Positions 1 to 8,707 of a stretch of DNA of 64,000 nucleotides are shown here, piece after piece; within the stretch, counting starts at the first letter, position 1; each line of letters starts with the position of its first letter. This DNA is from JANQFV01 sp964468185 (lineage in GTDB: Bacteria; Planctomycetota; Phycisphaerae; UBA1845; Fen-1342). Made by a program: the position numbers and the translations under genes. The notes under the pieces were generated by a model. The model was not told the DNA's origin. It did no database searches and saw only the letters and a list, made by a program, of their open reading frames with translations. Where the stretch lies: contig CAYXTR010000005.1 in the NCBI GenBank assembly GCA_964468185.1, forward strand, positions 62,001 to 126,000. Reading direction: 5' to 3'.

Positions 1-1
1 C

Positions 2-184
2 GTGGAGCAGGCTTCGGCTACCGAGGGCATGCTGGTTGCGCAGGAGGTTGACTCGGGCACGGTCCAGATTCGCAAGATGCTCGAGCAGGTGTCAGAGATG
101 GTTGAGAGTGATCCGGATACGGTAAGTGCGCTTGTCGAGCAATGGATGCAGCGCAGTGATCAGTTCCATGAGGAAGGAGCGTAG
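2..184 (+). CDS. fliF: Flagellar MS-ring protein FliF, C-terminal end (partial)
   Basis: The reading frame is open from the window edge and stops at 184, so only about 60 C-terminal residues are visible. The end VSEMVESDPDTVSALVEQWM resembles the FliF tail that docks onto the FliG N-terminal domain (typically MVxxNPexvAxllrxW). FliF forms the MS ring in the inner membrane that carries the C-ring and houses the export gate. The next gene is fliG, four bases downstream, which is the conserved order. The assignment rests on the tail motif and this context; the ring-building domains lie outside the window. Confidence 0.85.
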   Translation: MEQASATEGMLVAQEVDSGTVQIRKMLEQVSEMVESDPDTVSALVEQWMQRSDQFHEEGA

Positions 185-187
185 GCG

Positions 188-1228
188 ATGGCGCGCAGCA
201 CCTATCGCACTGAACTGCGTTCGGTGGAAGATCTGACGGGCGTGCGCAAGGCGGCGGTGCTGCTGGTGGCGTTGCAGCAGGAAACGGCGGCGAAGGTACT
301 GAAGAGTCTTGATGGCGAGCTGATCGAGGAGCTTTCGCGGGAGATTGCGGCAATTGACTACATCGCGCCGGAGGTACGTGAATCGGTTGTCAAGGAGTTC
401 TACAACCTCGTGATGGCGCGGCAATATGTGGATGCCGGCGGCATGACGTGGGCGCGGGCGCTGCTGGGCAAGACGTTACCGCCGGAGGAAGCGCGGCGGG
501 TCATGACGATTATCGAGCATCAGGTGCACGAGCAGCCGTTCAACTTCCTGCAGAAGACGGAAAAGGAGAATCTGGTGACCTTCCTGCAGGAGGAGCATCC
601 GCAGACGATCGCGCTGGTGCTTTCGCACGTACCGGCGGGGATGTCGACGGATATTCTCTCGGCGCTGCCGACGGAGCGGCAGATTGAAGTCGTGTCACGC
701 ATTGCGAACATGGATCAGACGAGTCCGGATGTGATCAAGGAGGTCGAGCGCGGCCTCGAGAAGCGGCTGGCGGGCCTGGTATCGGAGCGGTTTGAGCGGG
801 TTGGTGGTGTCGAGGCGGTGGCCGAGATTCTGAACATGTCGGGGCGTGCGACGGAGAAGGCGATTCTGGAGGGGCTTGAAGAGGACGATCCGCAACTGGT
901 CGAAGAGATTCGTCGTCTGATGTTCGTGTTTGAGGACATCATTCGCGTCAACGACAAGGGGATTCAGGCTGTGCTGAAGGAGGTCGAGAACGACGAGTTG
1001 GCATTGGCCCTGAAGACCTCGACGGACGAATTGAAGGACAAGATCTTCACGAACATGTCGGAGCGTGCGGCGCAGCTTATCAAGGAGGAGATGGAGTTCA
1101 TGGGTCCGGTGCGGGTCAGCGACGTCGAGGCGGCGCAGCAGAAGGTGGTCGACATCGTGCGGCGTCTGGAGGATGCCGGCGAGGTGGTCATCGCGGGTCG
1201 CGGTGGCGAAGGCGAGCTGATCGTCTAG
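188..1228 (+). CDS. fliG: Flagellar motor switch protein FliG
   Basis: FliG is the C-ring protein that contacts FliF through its N-terminal domain and the MotA stator through its C-terminal domain, converting ion flow into rotation. The 346-residue product has the usual length. It shows the N-terminal region (LTGVRKAAVLLVALQQETAAKVLKSL), the middle-domain EHPQ motif in EEHPQTIALVLSHV, and the charged C-terminal helix region (FEDIIRVNDKGIQAVLKEVE). The start is ATG with GGAAGGAG just upstream, after the fliF stop. fliH follows after 22 bases. Residues expected for torque generation look intact, so this appears to be a functional switch protein. Confidence 0.96.
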   Translation: MARSTYRTELRSVEDLTGVRKAAVLLVALQQETAAKVLKSLDGELIEELSREIAAIDYIAPEVRESVVKEFYNLVMARQYVDAGGMTWARALLGKTLPPEEARRVMTIIEHQVHEQPFNFLQKTEKENLVTFLQEEHPQTIALVLSHVPAGMSTDILSALPTERQIEVVSRIANMDQTSPDVIKEVERGLEKRLAGLVSERFERVGGVEAVAEILNMSGRATEKAILEGLEEDDPQLVEEIRRLMFVFEDIIRVNDKGIQAVLKEVENDELALALKTSTDELKDKIFTNMSERAAQLIKEEMEFMGPVRVSDVEAAQQKVVDIVRRLEDAGEVVIAGRGGEGELIV

Positions 1229-1250
1229 TGCGTAGGAGCAGGTCGCCGAG

Positions 1251-1994
1251 ATGGGTAACATCATTCGTCGAGACCGGGCCGGTAATGCACAGGGGTTTTC
1301 GTTTGTCGATGTGGAGGCGCAGGCGGAGGCCATCGTCAGCAAGGCGATGGTCCGGGCCCAGAAGCTGCTGGATGACGCGGCCGGACGCGTGCATGAGGTG
1401 ACGGAGCAGCATCGGCGGGAGGGTTATGAGCGTGGGCTGGCGGAGGGGCGTGAGGCGGGCTACGCGGCGGCCAAGGATGAGGCGCGTGAGGCTGCGATGC
1501 GCGCCGCCGAGGCGGAGCTGAACAAGCTGACCGAGGCGTTGACGACGGGGCTGGAGGAGTATGAACGCAGCAAACGTCATCTGCTCGCGCAGGCCGAGGC
1601 GGGCTTGATCCATCTTGGCATGACGATTGGTGAGCGGGTATGCAAGGTGGTTCTCTCAGATACGCATGAGTCGGTGAAGGGGAATGCGCGGGCGCTGGTG
1701 GAGATGATTGAGCATCATGGTGATCTCGAGTTGCAAGTGCATCCGGCGGAAGAGGAATTACTGAACACGGTGGCGACGAAGCTGGCGCAGCAGTTTGCGC
1801 ACCTGGGACACGTGCACATTCGCGCGAACCCGACGGTGGGTCGTGGGGGGTGTGTCCTGCGCACGCGTGATGGTCAGATCGATGCGACCATTGAGCGGCA
1901 ACTGGAGCGTGTGGCGCGGGCGATCTGTGCGGATGTTGTTGACGGCGGTGTGGCGTCGGCGGCGGGTGGCGGTGCAAGCGGGGAGGAGGCATGA
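1251..1994 (+). CDS. fliH: Flagellar assembly protein FliH
   Basis: FliH is the peripheral stator-like subunit that holds the export ATPase FliI and links it to the C-ring and the FlhA gate. The 247-residue product has the expected layout: a coiled-coil region rich in Glu, Ala and Arg (about residues 22-115) with a GxxxG-type stretch (EGYERGLAEGREAGYAA), then a globular domain ending in the FliH/YscL-type sequence NPTVGRGGCVLRTRDGQIDATIERQLERV. Its last bases overlap the fliI start in an ATGA arrangement, which suggests translational coupling with its partner. FliH diverges fast, so the call rests on the C-terminal signature plus position. Confidence 0.9.
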   Translation: MGNIIRRDRAGNAQGFSFVDVEAQAEAIVSKAMVRAQKLLDDAAGRVHEVTEQHRREGYERGLAEGREAGYAAAKDEAREAAMRAAEAELNKLTEALTTGLEEYERSKRHLLAQAEAGLIHLGMTIGERVCKVVLSDTHESVKGNARALVEMIEHHGDLELQVHPAEEELLNTVATKLAQQFAHLGHVHIRANPTVGRGGCVLRTRDGQIDATIERQLERVARAICADVVDGGVASAAGGGASGEEA

Positions 1995-3397
1995 GTGTGT
2001 TTCCCGTTTGTACGAACGAGAATCTGTTCGCGACGGTAGCTGAGGAAGTTGCGAGCCTGTTGAGCGAGCACATCACCGGTCGTGTGTGCGCGGTGCGCGG
2101 ATTGACGGTGCACGTGGCGGGGTTTCCGGTACCGATCGGGGCGCGATGTCTGGTGCGTACGCGGCGGCATGGACGGCTGGAGGCCGAGGTGGTGGCGCTG
2201 CGCTCGGGCGAGACGATTTTGTCGGTGTTTGGCGAGGCGATGGGGATTGCGCCGGGTGACGTGGTGGAGTGTCTGGCGGGGCCGCCGCGTGTGCCGGTGG
2301 GGTTCGACATGTTGGGACGGGTATTGGATGCGCGGGGTGAGCCGCTGGATGGCAAGCCTGCGCCGCTGCTGAACGTCCGCTATCCGTTGTATGCTGGTGC
2401 GCCGCCGGCGTTGGAGCGACGGGCGATTGATCAGCCGCTGGGTCTGGGGATTCGGGCGATGGATGGGCTGTTGACGGCGGGGCGCGGGCAGCGACTGGGG
2501 ATTTTCGCGGGTACCGGCGTCGGCAAGAGTGTGTTGATGGGGATGATATGTCGGCGGACGCAGGCGGATGTGAACGTGGTGGTGCTCGTGGGTGAGCGTG
2601 GCCGCGAAGTCGGTGATTTTGTTGCCCGGCAACTTGGTCCGGAGGGGTTGGCGCGGAGTGTGGTGATTGTGTGCACGTCGGACGAGGCGCCGGCGTTGCG
2701 TGTGCGGAGTTGCCTGCACGGGACGGCGATTGCCGAGTATTTTCGCGACCAGGGATGCGATGTGCTGCTGATGATGGATTCGCTGACGCGGATGGCGATG
2801 GCGCAGCGTCAGATCGGGCTGGCGGCGGGGGAGCCGCCGACGGCGAAGGGTTATCCGCCCAGTGTATATTCGCTGTTGCCGCGGGTGTTGGAGCGGGCCG
2901 GGCGGACGGCACGGGGTAGTATTACGGGGATCTACACGGTCCTGGTGGAGGGTGATGATCTGGACGAGCCGCTGGCGGACGCGGTGCGTGGCATTCTGGA
3001 TGGGCATATCTGGCTGTCGCGGGCGTTGGCGAACCGGGGGCACTATCCGGCGATCGACGTATTGAACAGCATCAGTCGGGTGGCGCCGGATGTGACGACG
3101 CCGGAGCAGCGGGCGGCGACGCAGGCGGTGCGGCGGGTGTTGGCGACGTGGGGGGACATCGAGGATCTGGTGAGTATCGGGGCGTATGTGCCGGGGACGA
3201 ATGTGGACTACGACGTTGCGGTGCAAACGCGTGACGCGATCAATGCATTTCTGACACAGGCGCAGGAGACACGGAGTACGTATGCGCAGACGGTGCAGGC
3301 GTTGACCGAACTGGGGCAGCGCATCATGCAGACGCGGGAGAAGCTGATCCAGCGGGGCGGGTCCGAGGCGGTGGAACAGAGTTCGGTGGCTCGATAG
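1991..3397 (+). CDS. fliI: Flagellum-specific export ATPase FliI
   Basis: FliI is the hexameric ATPase that energises delivery of flagellar substrates to the export gate and is homologous to F1 beta. The 468-residue product contains Walker A GTGVGKS (about residues 174-180), VVVLVGERGREVGDF, the Walker B stretch DVLLMMDSLTRMAMAQRQIG, and the AxGEPPTxKGYPPSVYSLLPRVLERAG signature of FliI-type ATPases (residues given here in two parts: GEPPTAKGYPPSV and LLPRVLERAG). The start overlaps the fliH stop by four bases. All catalytic motifs are intact and the length is normal, so the call is secure. Confidence 0.97.
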   Translation: MSVFPVCTNENLFATVAEEVASLLSEHITGRVCAVRGLTVHVAGFPVPIGARCLVRTRRHGRLEAEVVALRSGETILSVFGEAMGIAPGDVVECLAGPPRVPVGFDMLGRVLDARGEPLDGKPAPLLNVRYPLYAGAPPALERRAIDQPLGLGIRAMDGLLTAGRGQRLGIFAGTGVGKSVLMGMICRRTQADVNVVVLVGERGREVGDFVARQLGPEGLARSVVIVCTSDEAPALRVRSCLHGTAIAEYFRDQGCDVLLMMDSLTRMAMAQRQIGLAAGEPPTAKGYPPSVYSLLPRVLERAGRTARGSITGIYTVLVEGDDLDEPLADAVRGILDGHIWLSRALANRGHYPAIDVLNSISRVAPDVTTPEQRAATQAVRRVLATWGDIEDLVSIGAYVPGTNVDYDVAVQTRDAINAFLTQAQETRSTYAQTVQALTELGQRIMQTREKLIQRGGSEAVEQSSVAR

Positions 3398-3408
3398 GCG
3401 GATAATGC

Positions 3409-3861
3409 ATGGCGCGACGCTTCACATTCAGGCTGGATACGCTGCTGAAAGTGCGGCGTCTGCACGAGCAGGAAGCGCAGCGCAGGCTCGCCAGCAAGCA
3501 AGCGGAAATTGCGCGGGTGGATCAGCTCAATCAGCAGACCAACGTCGAGATTCGGGAGCAGCAGGAAGCGTTGCGGGCTGCGCAGGGGCAGCTGGGTGTG
3601 GATCCGGTAACGCTGCAACGCGGGCGGGCGTGGGTGGGGCATTTGCGGCGTCAGATTGCGGAGCGTATGCGGCAGCGCGCGGGATTGATGGCGCAGCTTG
3701 ATGAATTACAGGACGCATTGCGTCAGGCCCGCACGCAGACGCGGATCATCGAGAAGCTGCGGGAGAAGCGCCTGGCGGCGCATACGAAGGAGACTGAGCG
3801 GCAGGATCAGGCGGCGGCAGATGAGTTGGCACAACAGTTGCACGAGTATGAGGCACACTGA
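3409..3861 (+). CDS. fliJ: Flagellar export chaperone FliJ
   Basis: FliJ is a small coiled-coil protein that sits in the centre of the FliI hexamer, like the gamma subunit of F-ATPase, and helps recycle export chaperones. The 150-residue product is almost wholly helical, beginning MARRFTFRLDTLLKVRRLHEQ, which matches the typical FliJ start (F-x-L-D-x-LLxLRxxxEe). It continues with long Glu/Gln/Arg/Ala-rich helices to the end. It follows fliI by 11 bases. Sequence identity in this family is low, so position directly after fliI and the coiled-coil profile are the main support. Confidence 0.88.
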   Translation: MARRFTFRLDTLLKVRRLHEQEAQRRLASKQAEIARVDQLNQQTNVEIREQQEALRAAQGQLGVDPVTLQRGRAWVGHLRRQIAERMRQRAGLMAQLDELQDALRQARTQTRIIEKLREKRLAAHTKETERQDQAAADELAQQLHEYEAH

Positions 3862-3884
3862 CTCTGGCGTGAGGTGTTAGCGCT

Positions 3885-4556
3885 TTGTTTGGCAAGCTGT
3901 TCAGTCTGGTTTCCGGCCTGGCACTGGCGCTGTTATTGGCGGTGGGCGGACTGGCCGGCTACCTGTGGGGAACAGGCGAGCTGGATGCGGAGCGCGTGGA
4001 GCTGATTGCGGCGGTGTTGCGGGGCGAGTTTGATCCGTCGGACGGTGGTGAGGCCGAGGCGGTCGAGATAACGGAAGAAGACGAGGACGCGGGGGAGACT
4101 GTGCGGGCGACGACGGAGGAGGAGAGCGATCGACTGCGCGAGCAGGCGTACCTGGACAGCCTGGAGCTCGAACGGGCGGCGCGTGACCTGGAGGCACAGC
4201 GGCGGCTCGTCGACCAGGCGCTACAGAATGTCGTGAAGGAACAGGAGCGGCTGAAATGGCAAGAGAGCCAATTCGAGGAGCACCGTGAGAAGGTGGTGGA
4301 AGAGGCGGTGGACCAGGGGTTTGAGAAGCTGCTGGAGTACATCAACGGGCTGAAGCCGCGACATGCGAAGGAGTATGTGATCTCGGTGTGGCGAGACAAA
4401 CCGGAGGATGTGGTGCGGCTGTTTCTGGAGATCGACGTCCGTAAGGGCAAGCGCATTCTCGAGCAGTTCGACACCGAGAACGACGCCGAACGCAAGATCT
4501 ATACTGATCTGCTGGAGCAGATCAGCTCGAAGGGTATGCAGGGTTACGCCGAGTAG
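3885..4556 (+). CDS. MotE-like membrane protein of the flagellar operon
   Basis: The product has one N-terminal membrane segment (about residues 5-27), an acidic low-complexity stretch (about 50-80), a coiled coil (about 80-150) and a C-terminal helical domain (LLEYINGLKPRHAKEYVISV onward). That domain resembles the MgtE_N/FliG-like helical domain of MotE, a periplasmic stator-associated chaperone in epsilonproteobacteria. The start is TTG at 3885 with GAGGTG eight bases upstream; no in-frame ATG fits. It lies between fliJ and fliK, where many genomes carry a motE-type gene. The role in stator or motor assembly is inferred from domain layout and position. Confidence 0.65.
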   Translation: MFGKLFSLVSGLALALLLAVGGLAGYLWGTGELDAERVELIAAVLRGEFDPSDGGEAEAVEITEEDEDAGETVRATTEEESDRLREQAYLDSLELERAARDLEAQRRLVDQALQNVVKEQERLKWQESQFEEHREKVVEEAVDQGFEKLLEYINGLKPRHAKEYVISVWRDKPEDVVRLFLEIDVRKGKRILEQFDTENDAERKIYTDLLEQISSKGMQGYAE

Positions 4557-4595
4557 TCATGGAGGACCCGGCGTCGCCGCACGGAAGGTGCAGCG

Positions 4596-5909
4596 ATGCA
4601 GGTCAATGCCGCCGGCGCGATGGCCGGCGATACGAACCGACGCGACCAGAAAGAGGTCGTTCTGTCAGAGATTACGGAGTTGTTGGGGGCTCTGGCGGCG
4701 ACGCACACGCCGCACCAGGAGCACCTGGCGTATCGGGCGGAGCGGATTGCGGAGCATGAGTCGCTAACGCGGGACGCGCGAGCGCGGCAGGAAGATGTGG
4801 TGCGGGCACAGGAATCGCGGGTGCGGGCGGCGCAGCAGGCGGGTGCGGGTGAGCGAGCGGGCGAGCGGGCGGCGCTACGGCAGCAGTTGGGTGAGGATCT
4901 GCGACAGCAGCGCGCGGCGTTTCGTGAGGTATTGGCGCGGGCCAAGTCGGGCAGCGGGGATGTGACACGGGACGTGGCGGGATCAGCGGCCAAGACACAT
5001 GAGACTGCTGGTGTCCCGGGGCGACGCGAGCATGCCGTCGAGGTGAAGCATGTGGCAAGCGATGAGCTGCTGCGCAGCGCTGCTGCGAATGCACGCGCGG
5101 TGGGTGGGACCACGGAAGCCACTCCGACACGCGTGGGCGGGGGGCAAGGGCAGAGTGCATCGCCGGCGACGATGGCCAGTTCGACGCGGATGGAGGCGGT
5201 GCATGCGCTCCCATCGAGTAATCGCGCTGGTACGGCGCAGCGTGACGGCGGTACGGCGAACGCGGTCAATCGAGCGAGCAGCGTGCAGGCGGTGAGCAAG
5301 GTGACGGGGGCGGCGGGGTCGAAGCACAGTTCGCTGACGGCAGGGGTTGCCGCGGGTGCAGAACGGCACGGCGGGATTCGCAGCGCGCGTGGGGGCTCGG
5401 CGGGGCGGTCGGCGCAGGAGGCGACCGGCAAGGGCGACGCGAATGTCGAGCGGGTTTTGCGCCTGATGCACTCGCGGTTAGGGCGTGATCGGTCGGTTGC
5501 GACGCTGAGAATGGATCCGCCGGAACTCGGTATGATCCGCATGCGCATGGACTTACGTCACAACGAACTCACGCTGTGGATTGACACGGAGACCGATGCG
5601 GCACGGCGCTTGCTGGGAGAGCAGCTTGATGCGTTGCGGCGCGGATTGGAGTCCGCGGGCATCCAGTTGCAGCGGGTTGAATTGCGCGTGACGGAGTCGT
5701 CGCAGTTTTCGCCAGATGCTGGCACCCCCGAGCAGTCGGATGCGGGCGCGCAGGAGCAGGGGGGTGCGGCGCGCGGCGAAGATGGCGCGTCGGAACGCGG
5801 CACGCCGATTTTGGAAGGTGATGACGCGGATGCCGACCTGATGGAGTCGCAGGTCGGGGAGCCATCGGAGGCACCGGCGGCGGAGTCGCTGGTAAATGTA
5901 CTGGCGTAG
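4596..5909 (+). CDS. fliK: Flagellar hook-length control protein FliK
   Basis: FliK is exported during hook growth and, on reaching about 55 nm in model species, interacts with FlhB to switch export from hook to filament subunits. The 437-residue product has a long, low-complexity, Ala/Gly/Arg/Glu-rich region (about residues 1-290), as expected for the ruler part. A conserved C-terminal Flg_hook domain follows: RSVATLRMDPPELGMIRMRM, then WIDTETDAARRLLGEQLDAL and a strand ending VELRV. A disordered acidic tail follows. It sits just upstream of flgD and flgE, whose assembly it controls. The N-terminal half is not alignable by eye. Confidence 0.85.
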   Translation: MQVNAAGAMAGDTNRRDQKEVVLSEITELLGALAATHTPHQEHLAYRAERIAEHESLTRDARARQEDVVRAQESRVRAAQQAGAGERAGERAALRQQLGEDLRQQRAAFREVLARAKSGSGDVTRDVAGSAAKTHETAGVPGRREHAVEVKHVASDELLRSAAANARAVGGTTEATPTRVGGGQGQSASPATMASSTRMEAVHALPSSNRAGTAQRDGGTANAVNRASSVQAVSKVTGAAGSKHSSLTAGVAAGAERHGGIRSARGGSAGRSAQEATGKGDANVERVLRLMHSRLGRDRSVATLRMDPPELGMIRMRMDLRHNELTLWIDTETDAARRLLGEQLDALRRGLESAGIQLQRVELRVTESSQFSPDAGTPEQSDAGAQEQGGAARGEDGASERGTPILEGDDADADLMESQVGEPSEAPAAESLVNVLA

Positions 5910-5982
5910 GAAGGCACGGAACGCCCACCACGTCTGAGCAGGTCGGCTGAACAAGCCGGCCGGTAAGCATGAGGCGTTTGCC

Positions 5983-6558
5983 ATGCCGACGACAGCAGCG
6001 GCCTATACGGTGGATCCTACGCTGGGAGCGCAGCGAGTCACCACGAATGGGATGGAGGCGCTGACGAGCGAGGATTTCTTCGAGGTCTTGATTGCCGAGT
6101 TGCAGCAGCAGGATCCGTTCAAGCCGTCAGACACATCCGAGATGGTGGGGCAGATATCGCAGATTCGGACGATCGAGCTGTCGAGCCAACTGACGGATGC
6201 GCTGTCGGACTTGTCCACGCAGCAGCACACGACCGGGGCGGCGGAGTTGATCGGCAAGTTGATCGCGGCGACGCTCGAGGCGGAGGACGGCTCGACGTCA
6301 GAAGTGACCGGTGTTGTGACCGGTGTGCGGTTTGAGGAGAACGGGGCGGTTTTGGAGCTGGACACGGGTGAGGCGGTTCCGCTGGCAGATGTGACGCACA
6401 TTACGGCAGCGTCGCCGGCTGTGGCAGGCACCGGGCGGGAAGCGGTGGCGGAGCAGCAATCTTTGCTGGAGAAACTGCTCGGTCCGCGTGAGACGGCCCG
6501 GCCGGCGGAAGCGCAACCGTCATTGCGTACGTTGTTTGAGCGGATTCTGGGGGGCTAG
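5983..6558 (+). CDS. flgD: Flagellar hook cap protein FlgD
   Basis: FlgD forms the cap under which hook subunits assemble. The 191-residue product starts with the typical FlgD N-terminal signature: MEALTSEDFFEVLIAELQQQ, then DPFKPSDTSEMVGQISQIRT, matching F-L-x-LL-x-Q-L-x-xQDPxxPxdxxEmvxQlaqfs. A small beta domain (GKLIAATLEAEDGSTSEVTG) follows. The fibronectin-like domain of enterobacterial FlgD is missing, as in many short FlgD proteins. The start is ATG with GAGGCG upstream. It lies directly before flgE, the protein it caps. The 73-base gap upstream of it holds nothing I recognise. Confidence 0.93.
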   Translation: MPTTAAAYTVDPTLGAQRVTTNGMEALTSEDFFEVLIAELQQQDPFKPSDTSEMVGQISQIRTIELSSQLTDALSDLSTQQHTTGAAELIGKLIAATLEAEDGSTSEVTGVVTGVRFEENGAVLELDTGEAVPLADVTHITAASPAVAGTGREAVAEQQSLLEKLLGPRETARPAEAQPSLRTLFERILGG

Positions 6559-6618
6559 GACGGACGGACACCATGAAACGGGACAGCGGCGAACGGCTGT
6601 CACCGAAGAGGGCTGAGT

Positions 6619-8301
6619 ATGGGTTTGACATCGGCCATGTATACGGGCTTGAGCGGTCTGAGCGTGAATCAGACGCGCATCGAGACGGTGGGTCATAACA
6701 TCGCGAACGTGAACACGACGGGCTTTCGCGGATCGCGGACGCTGTTTCAGACGCAGTTCGCCCACACGTTGTCGGCAGGCACGGCGCCCAGCGATGCGAG
6801 TGGTGGCACGAATCCCATGCAGATTGGGCATGGAGCCATGGTGGCGGCCACCCAGCGTACACTGACGAGCGGGGCGCTGGAGACGACGGGCATTTCGAGC
6901 GACCTGGCGATCGAAGGTGCGGGGTTCTTCGTGTTGCAGGACGCACGTGGACGGACCGTCTATTCGCGTGATGGCTCGTTTACGCTGAACAGCACGAATC
7001 AGCTTGTCAACGGTGATGGGTATTACGTGCAGGGCTATTCGGTTGATGAGAACTTCGAGATCATCCCTGGCGTGACAGGGCCTATGACGCTCCCAGTGGG
7101 TAATCTGAGTATCGCACGTGCGACTGAGACGATCGTCATGGATGGTGATTTGAGTGCGGCAGAGAGCGTGGCGACCACGGGGTCGGCGCATACGACCCAG
7201 GCGCTGGTTGGTGGAGGCGGGGCGGCAGCCACGGACGCGACGCAGCTTACCGACTTGCGGGCGGGGGCGAATCCCGGTGTGACGTTGTTTGCGGCGGGGG
7301 ACACGATCAGAGTGAATGGCATTACGCGCGGCGGACGGACGGTTCCGCCGCAGCAATTCGTTGTGGGCACTACGGGAAATACCCTGGGCGATCTGGCCGG
7401 CTGGTTGCAGACCACGCTGGGCGTTCAGACTGAGCAGGGATTGCCGGGGACGCCCGGCGTGACGGTGGAGAATGGCACGCTGGTGATTCGCAGCAATGCC
7501 GGTGAGCCAAATGCATTTGAAGTGCGGTCGGCGGATATCAGTTCGACGAATGCGTCGGCGCCGATGCCGTTCCAGTGGACGGAGACGACGGAGGCCACGG
7601 GGTCGGGCGTATTCACGTCTTTCACGGCGTATGATTCGCTGGGCAACCCGGTCAATGTGAATGCGACGTTCACACTGGAGCAGTTGCCGGTGACGGGGCC
7701 GGTGTGGCGGTACTACCTTGATACCGAGAATCAGGACGGCACGATTCAGACGCTGGGAAGCGGGACGGTGTCGTTCACGAATGACGGCACATTTCTGGCG
7801 GCGACGGGTAACGAGTTTTCGATTGACCGATCGGGTACTGGCGCGACGAGCCCGATGTCGTTCGTGCTGGACTTCAGCACGGTGAACGGGCTGTCGACGC
7901 TGGCGTCGAACGTCGTGATGGCGGACCAGGACGGTTTCCCGCCGGGCACGCTGTTGACGTTCTCGGTTGGTCAGGACGGGGTCGTGACGGGGATTTTCAG
8001 CAACGGGCTGACGCGGGATCTGGGGCAGATCGCGCTGGCGACCTTTGCCAATGAGACCGGCCTGGTGGCTGAGACGGACAACATGTTCATCGCCGGGCCC
8101 AATTCGGGGCCGGCGGCGGTGACGGCACCGGGGACGTTGGGGGCCGGACTGGTGCGCGGCGGTGCGCTGGAGATGTCGAATGTCGATTTGTCAGCCGAGT
8201 TCATCAGCCTGATTACGTCGAGCACGGGATTCCAGGCCTCGAGTCGGGTGATTACGACGTCGAATGAGTTATTGGACCATCTGCTGATGACGCTGCGGTA
8301 G
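6619..8301 (+). CDS. flgE: Flagellar hook protein FlgE
   Basis: FlgE is the exported subunit of the universal joint between rod and filament. The 560-residue product begins MGLTSAMYTGLSGLSVNQTR, followed by VGHNIANVNTTGFRGSRTLF, the rod/hook N-terminal signature (NNIANxNTxGFK). It contains ALETTGISSDLAIEGAGFFV, typical of the FlgE/F/G core, and ends with the coiled-coil C-terminal motif GGALEMSNVDLSAEFISLIT and a final LLMTLR. The large centre (about residues 180-450) is the variable surface domain D2/D3 and makes the protein longer than the roughly 400 residues of enterobacterial FlgE. It follows the hook cap gene flgD. Confidence 0.96.
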   Translation: MGLTSAMYTGLSGLSVNQTRIETVGHNIANVNTTGFRGSRTLFQTQFAHTLSAGTAPSDASGGTNPMQIGHGAMVAATQRTLTSGALETTGISSDLAIEGAGFFVLQDARGRTVYSRDGSFTLNSTNQLVNGDGYYVQGYSVDENFEIIPGVTGPMTLPVGNLSIARATETIVMDGDLSAAESVATTGSAHTTQALVGGGGAAATDATQLTDLRAGANPGVTLFAAGDTIRVNGITRGGRTVPPQQFVVGTTGNTLGDLAGWLQTTLGVQTEQGLPGTPGVTVENGTLVIRSNAGEPNAFEVRSADISSTNASAPMPFQWTETTEATGSGVFTSFTAYDSLGNPVNVNATFTLEQLPVTGPVWRYYLDTENQDGTIQTLGSGTVSFTNDGTFLAATGNEFSIDRSGTGATSPMSFVLDFSTVNGLSTLASNVVMADQDGFPPGTLLTFSVGQDGVVTGIFSNGLTRDLGQIALATFANETGLVAETDNMFIAGPNSGPAAVTAPGTLGAGLVRGGALEMSNVDLSAEFISLITSSTGFQASSRVITTSNELLDHLLMTLR

Positions 8302-8322
8302 CTGTGTTTGTGAGGTCTGTCC

Positions 8323-8517
8323 ATGATCCATCTGACGCGTCTGAACGGTCGGCCTTTTGTGCTGAACGCGGAGCAGATCAAGGCAGTTGAAGAGACGCCG
8401 GACACCATGATTCAGCTCGTCAATGGCGAGCAGTACGTGGTGCAGGAGAGCATGGAAGAGGTGGTACGGCGGGCCATTGAGTATGGCCGACATGTCCGCG
8501 CGTTTTCTGCCGGCTGA
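8323..8517 (+). CDS. flbD: FlbD-family flagellar protein
   Basis: This 64-residue protein starts MIHLTRLNGRPFVLNAEQIK and continues with the VEETPDT..I.L.NGxxYVVxES pattern of the small FlbD/SwrD family. It has nothing to do with the Caulobacter regulator of the same name. In Bacillus subtilis the homologue SwrD raises stator power, and the gene usually lies between flgE and motA or fliL. That is the position here, 21 bases after flgE. The whole family domain is present. The role in motor power is by analogy only. Confidence 0.9.
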   Translation: MIHLTRLNGRPFVLNAEQIKAVEETPDTMIQLVNGEQYVVQESMEEVVRRAIEYGRHVRAFSAG

Positions 8518-8707
8518 TGGGTGTGGAAGTTCAAGGCGCAGAGAAGTTTGCGCGGCTGCGCACTTGTTGCCGTGGTGGGTGCGGAAGTCTGATAAGACGT
8601 GACCTCGGGTCACGCGGCGCGAAGGGACCTGAACCCGGTCGCGCGGACCGTCGATAAGTCGGATTGAGTTTGAGGAATCAGCGGTAGCACGCCGAGGGAA
8701 ACCGCGC
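8518..8707. other. Non-coding gap with two hairpins between flbD and fliL
   Basis: No open frame with flagellar similarity lies here, although this is where motA and motB often sit. The + strand can form a perfect 7-bp hairpin, CGTGACC-TCG-GGTCACG (8598-8614), and a smaller one, CGGTC-GCGCG-GACCG, around 8636-8650. Neither is followed by a T run, so classical intrinsic termination is doubtful. RNA processing or attenuation within the operon is possible but untested. Confidence 0.4.

Noticed and set aside
1874..3226. 450-residue open frame on the minus strand across fliH and fliI
   Set aside because: Arg/His-rich shadow frame of FliI, typical of high-GC antisense reading.
8650..8657. GTCGATAA before fliL, close to a sigma-28 -10
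   Set aside because: No TAAA-type -35 about 11-16 bases upstream; the region is better explained by hairpins.
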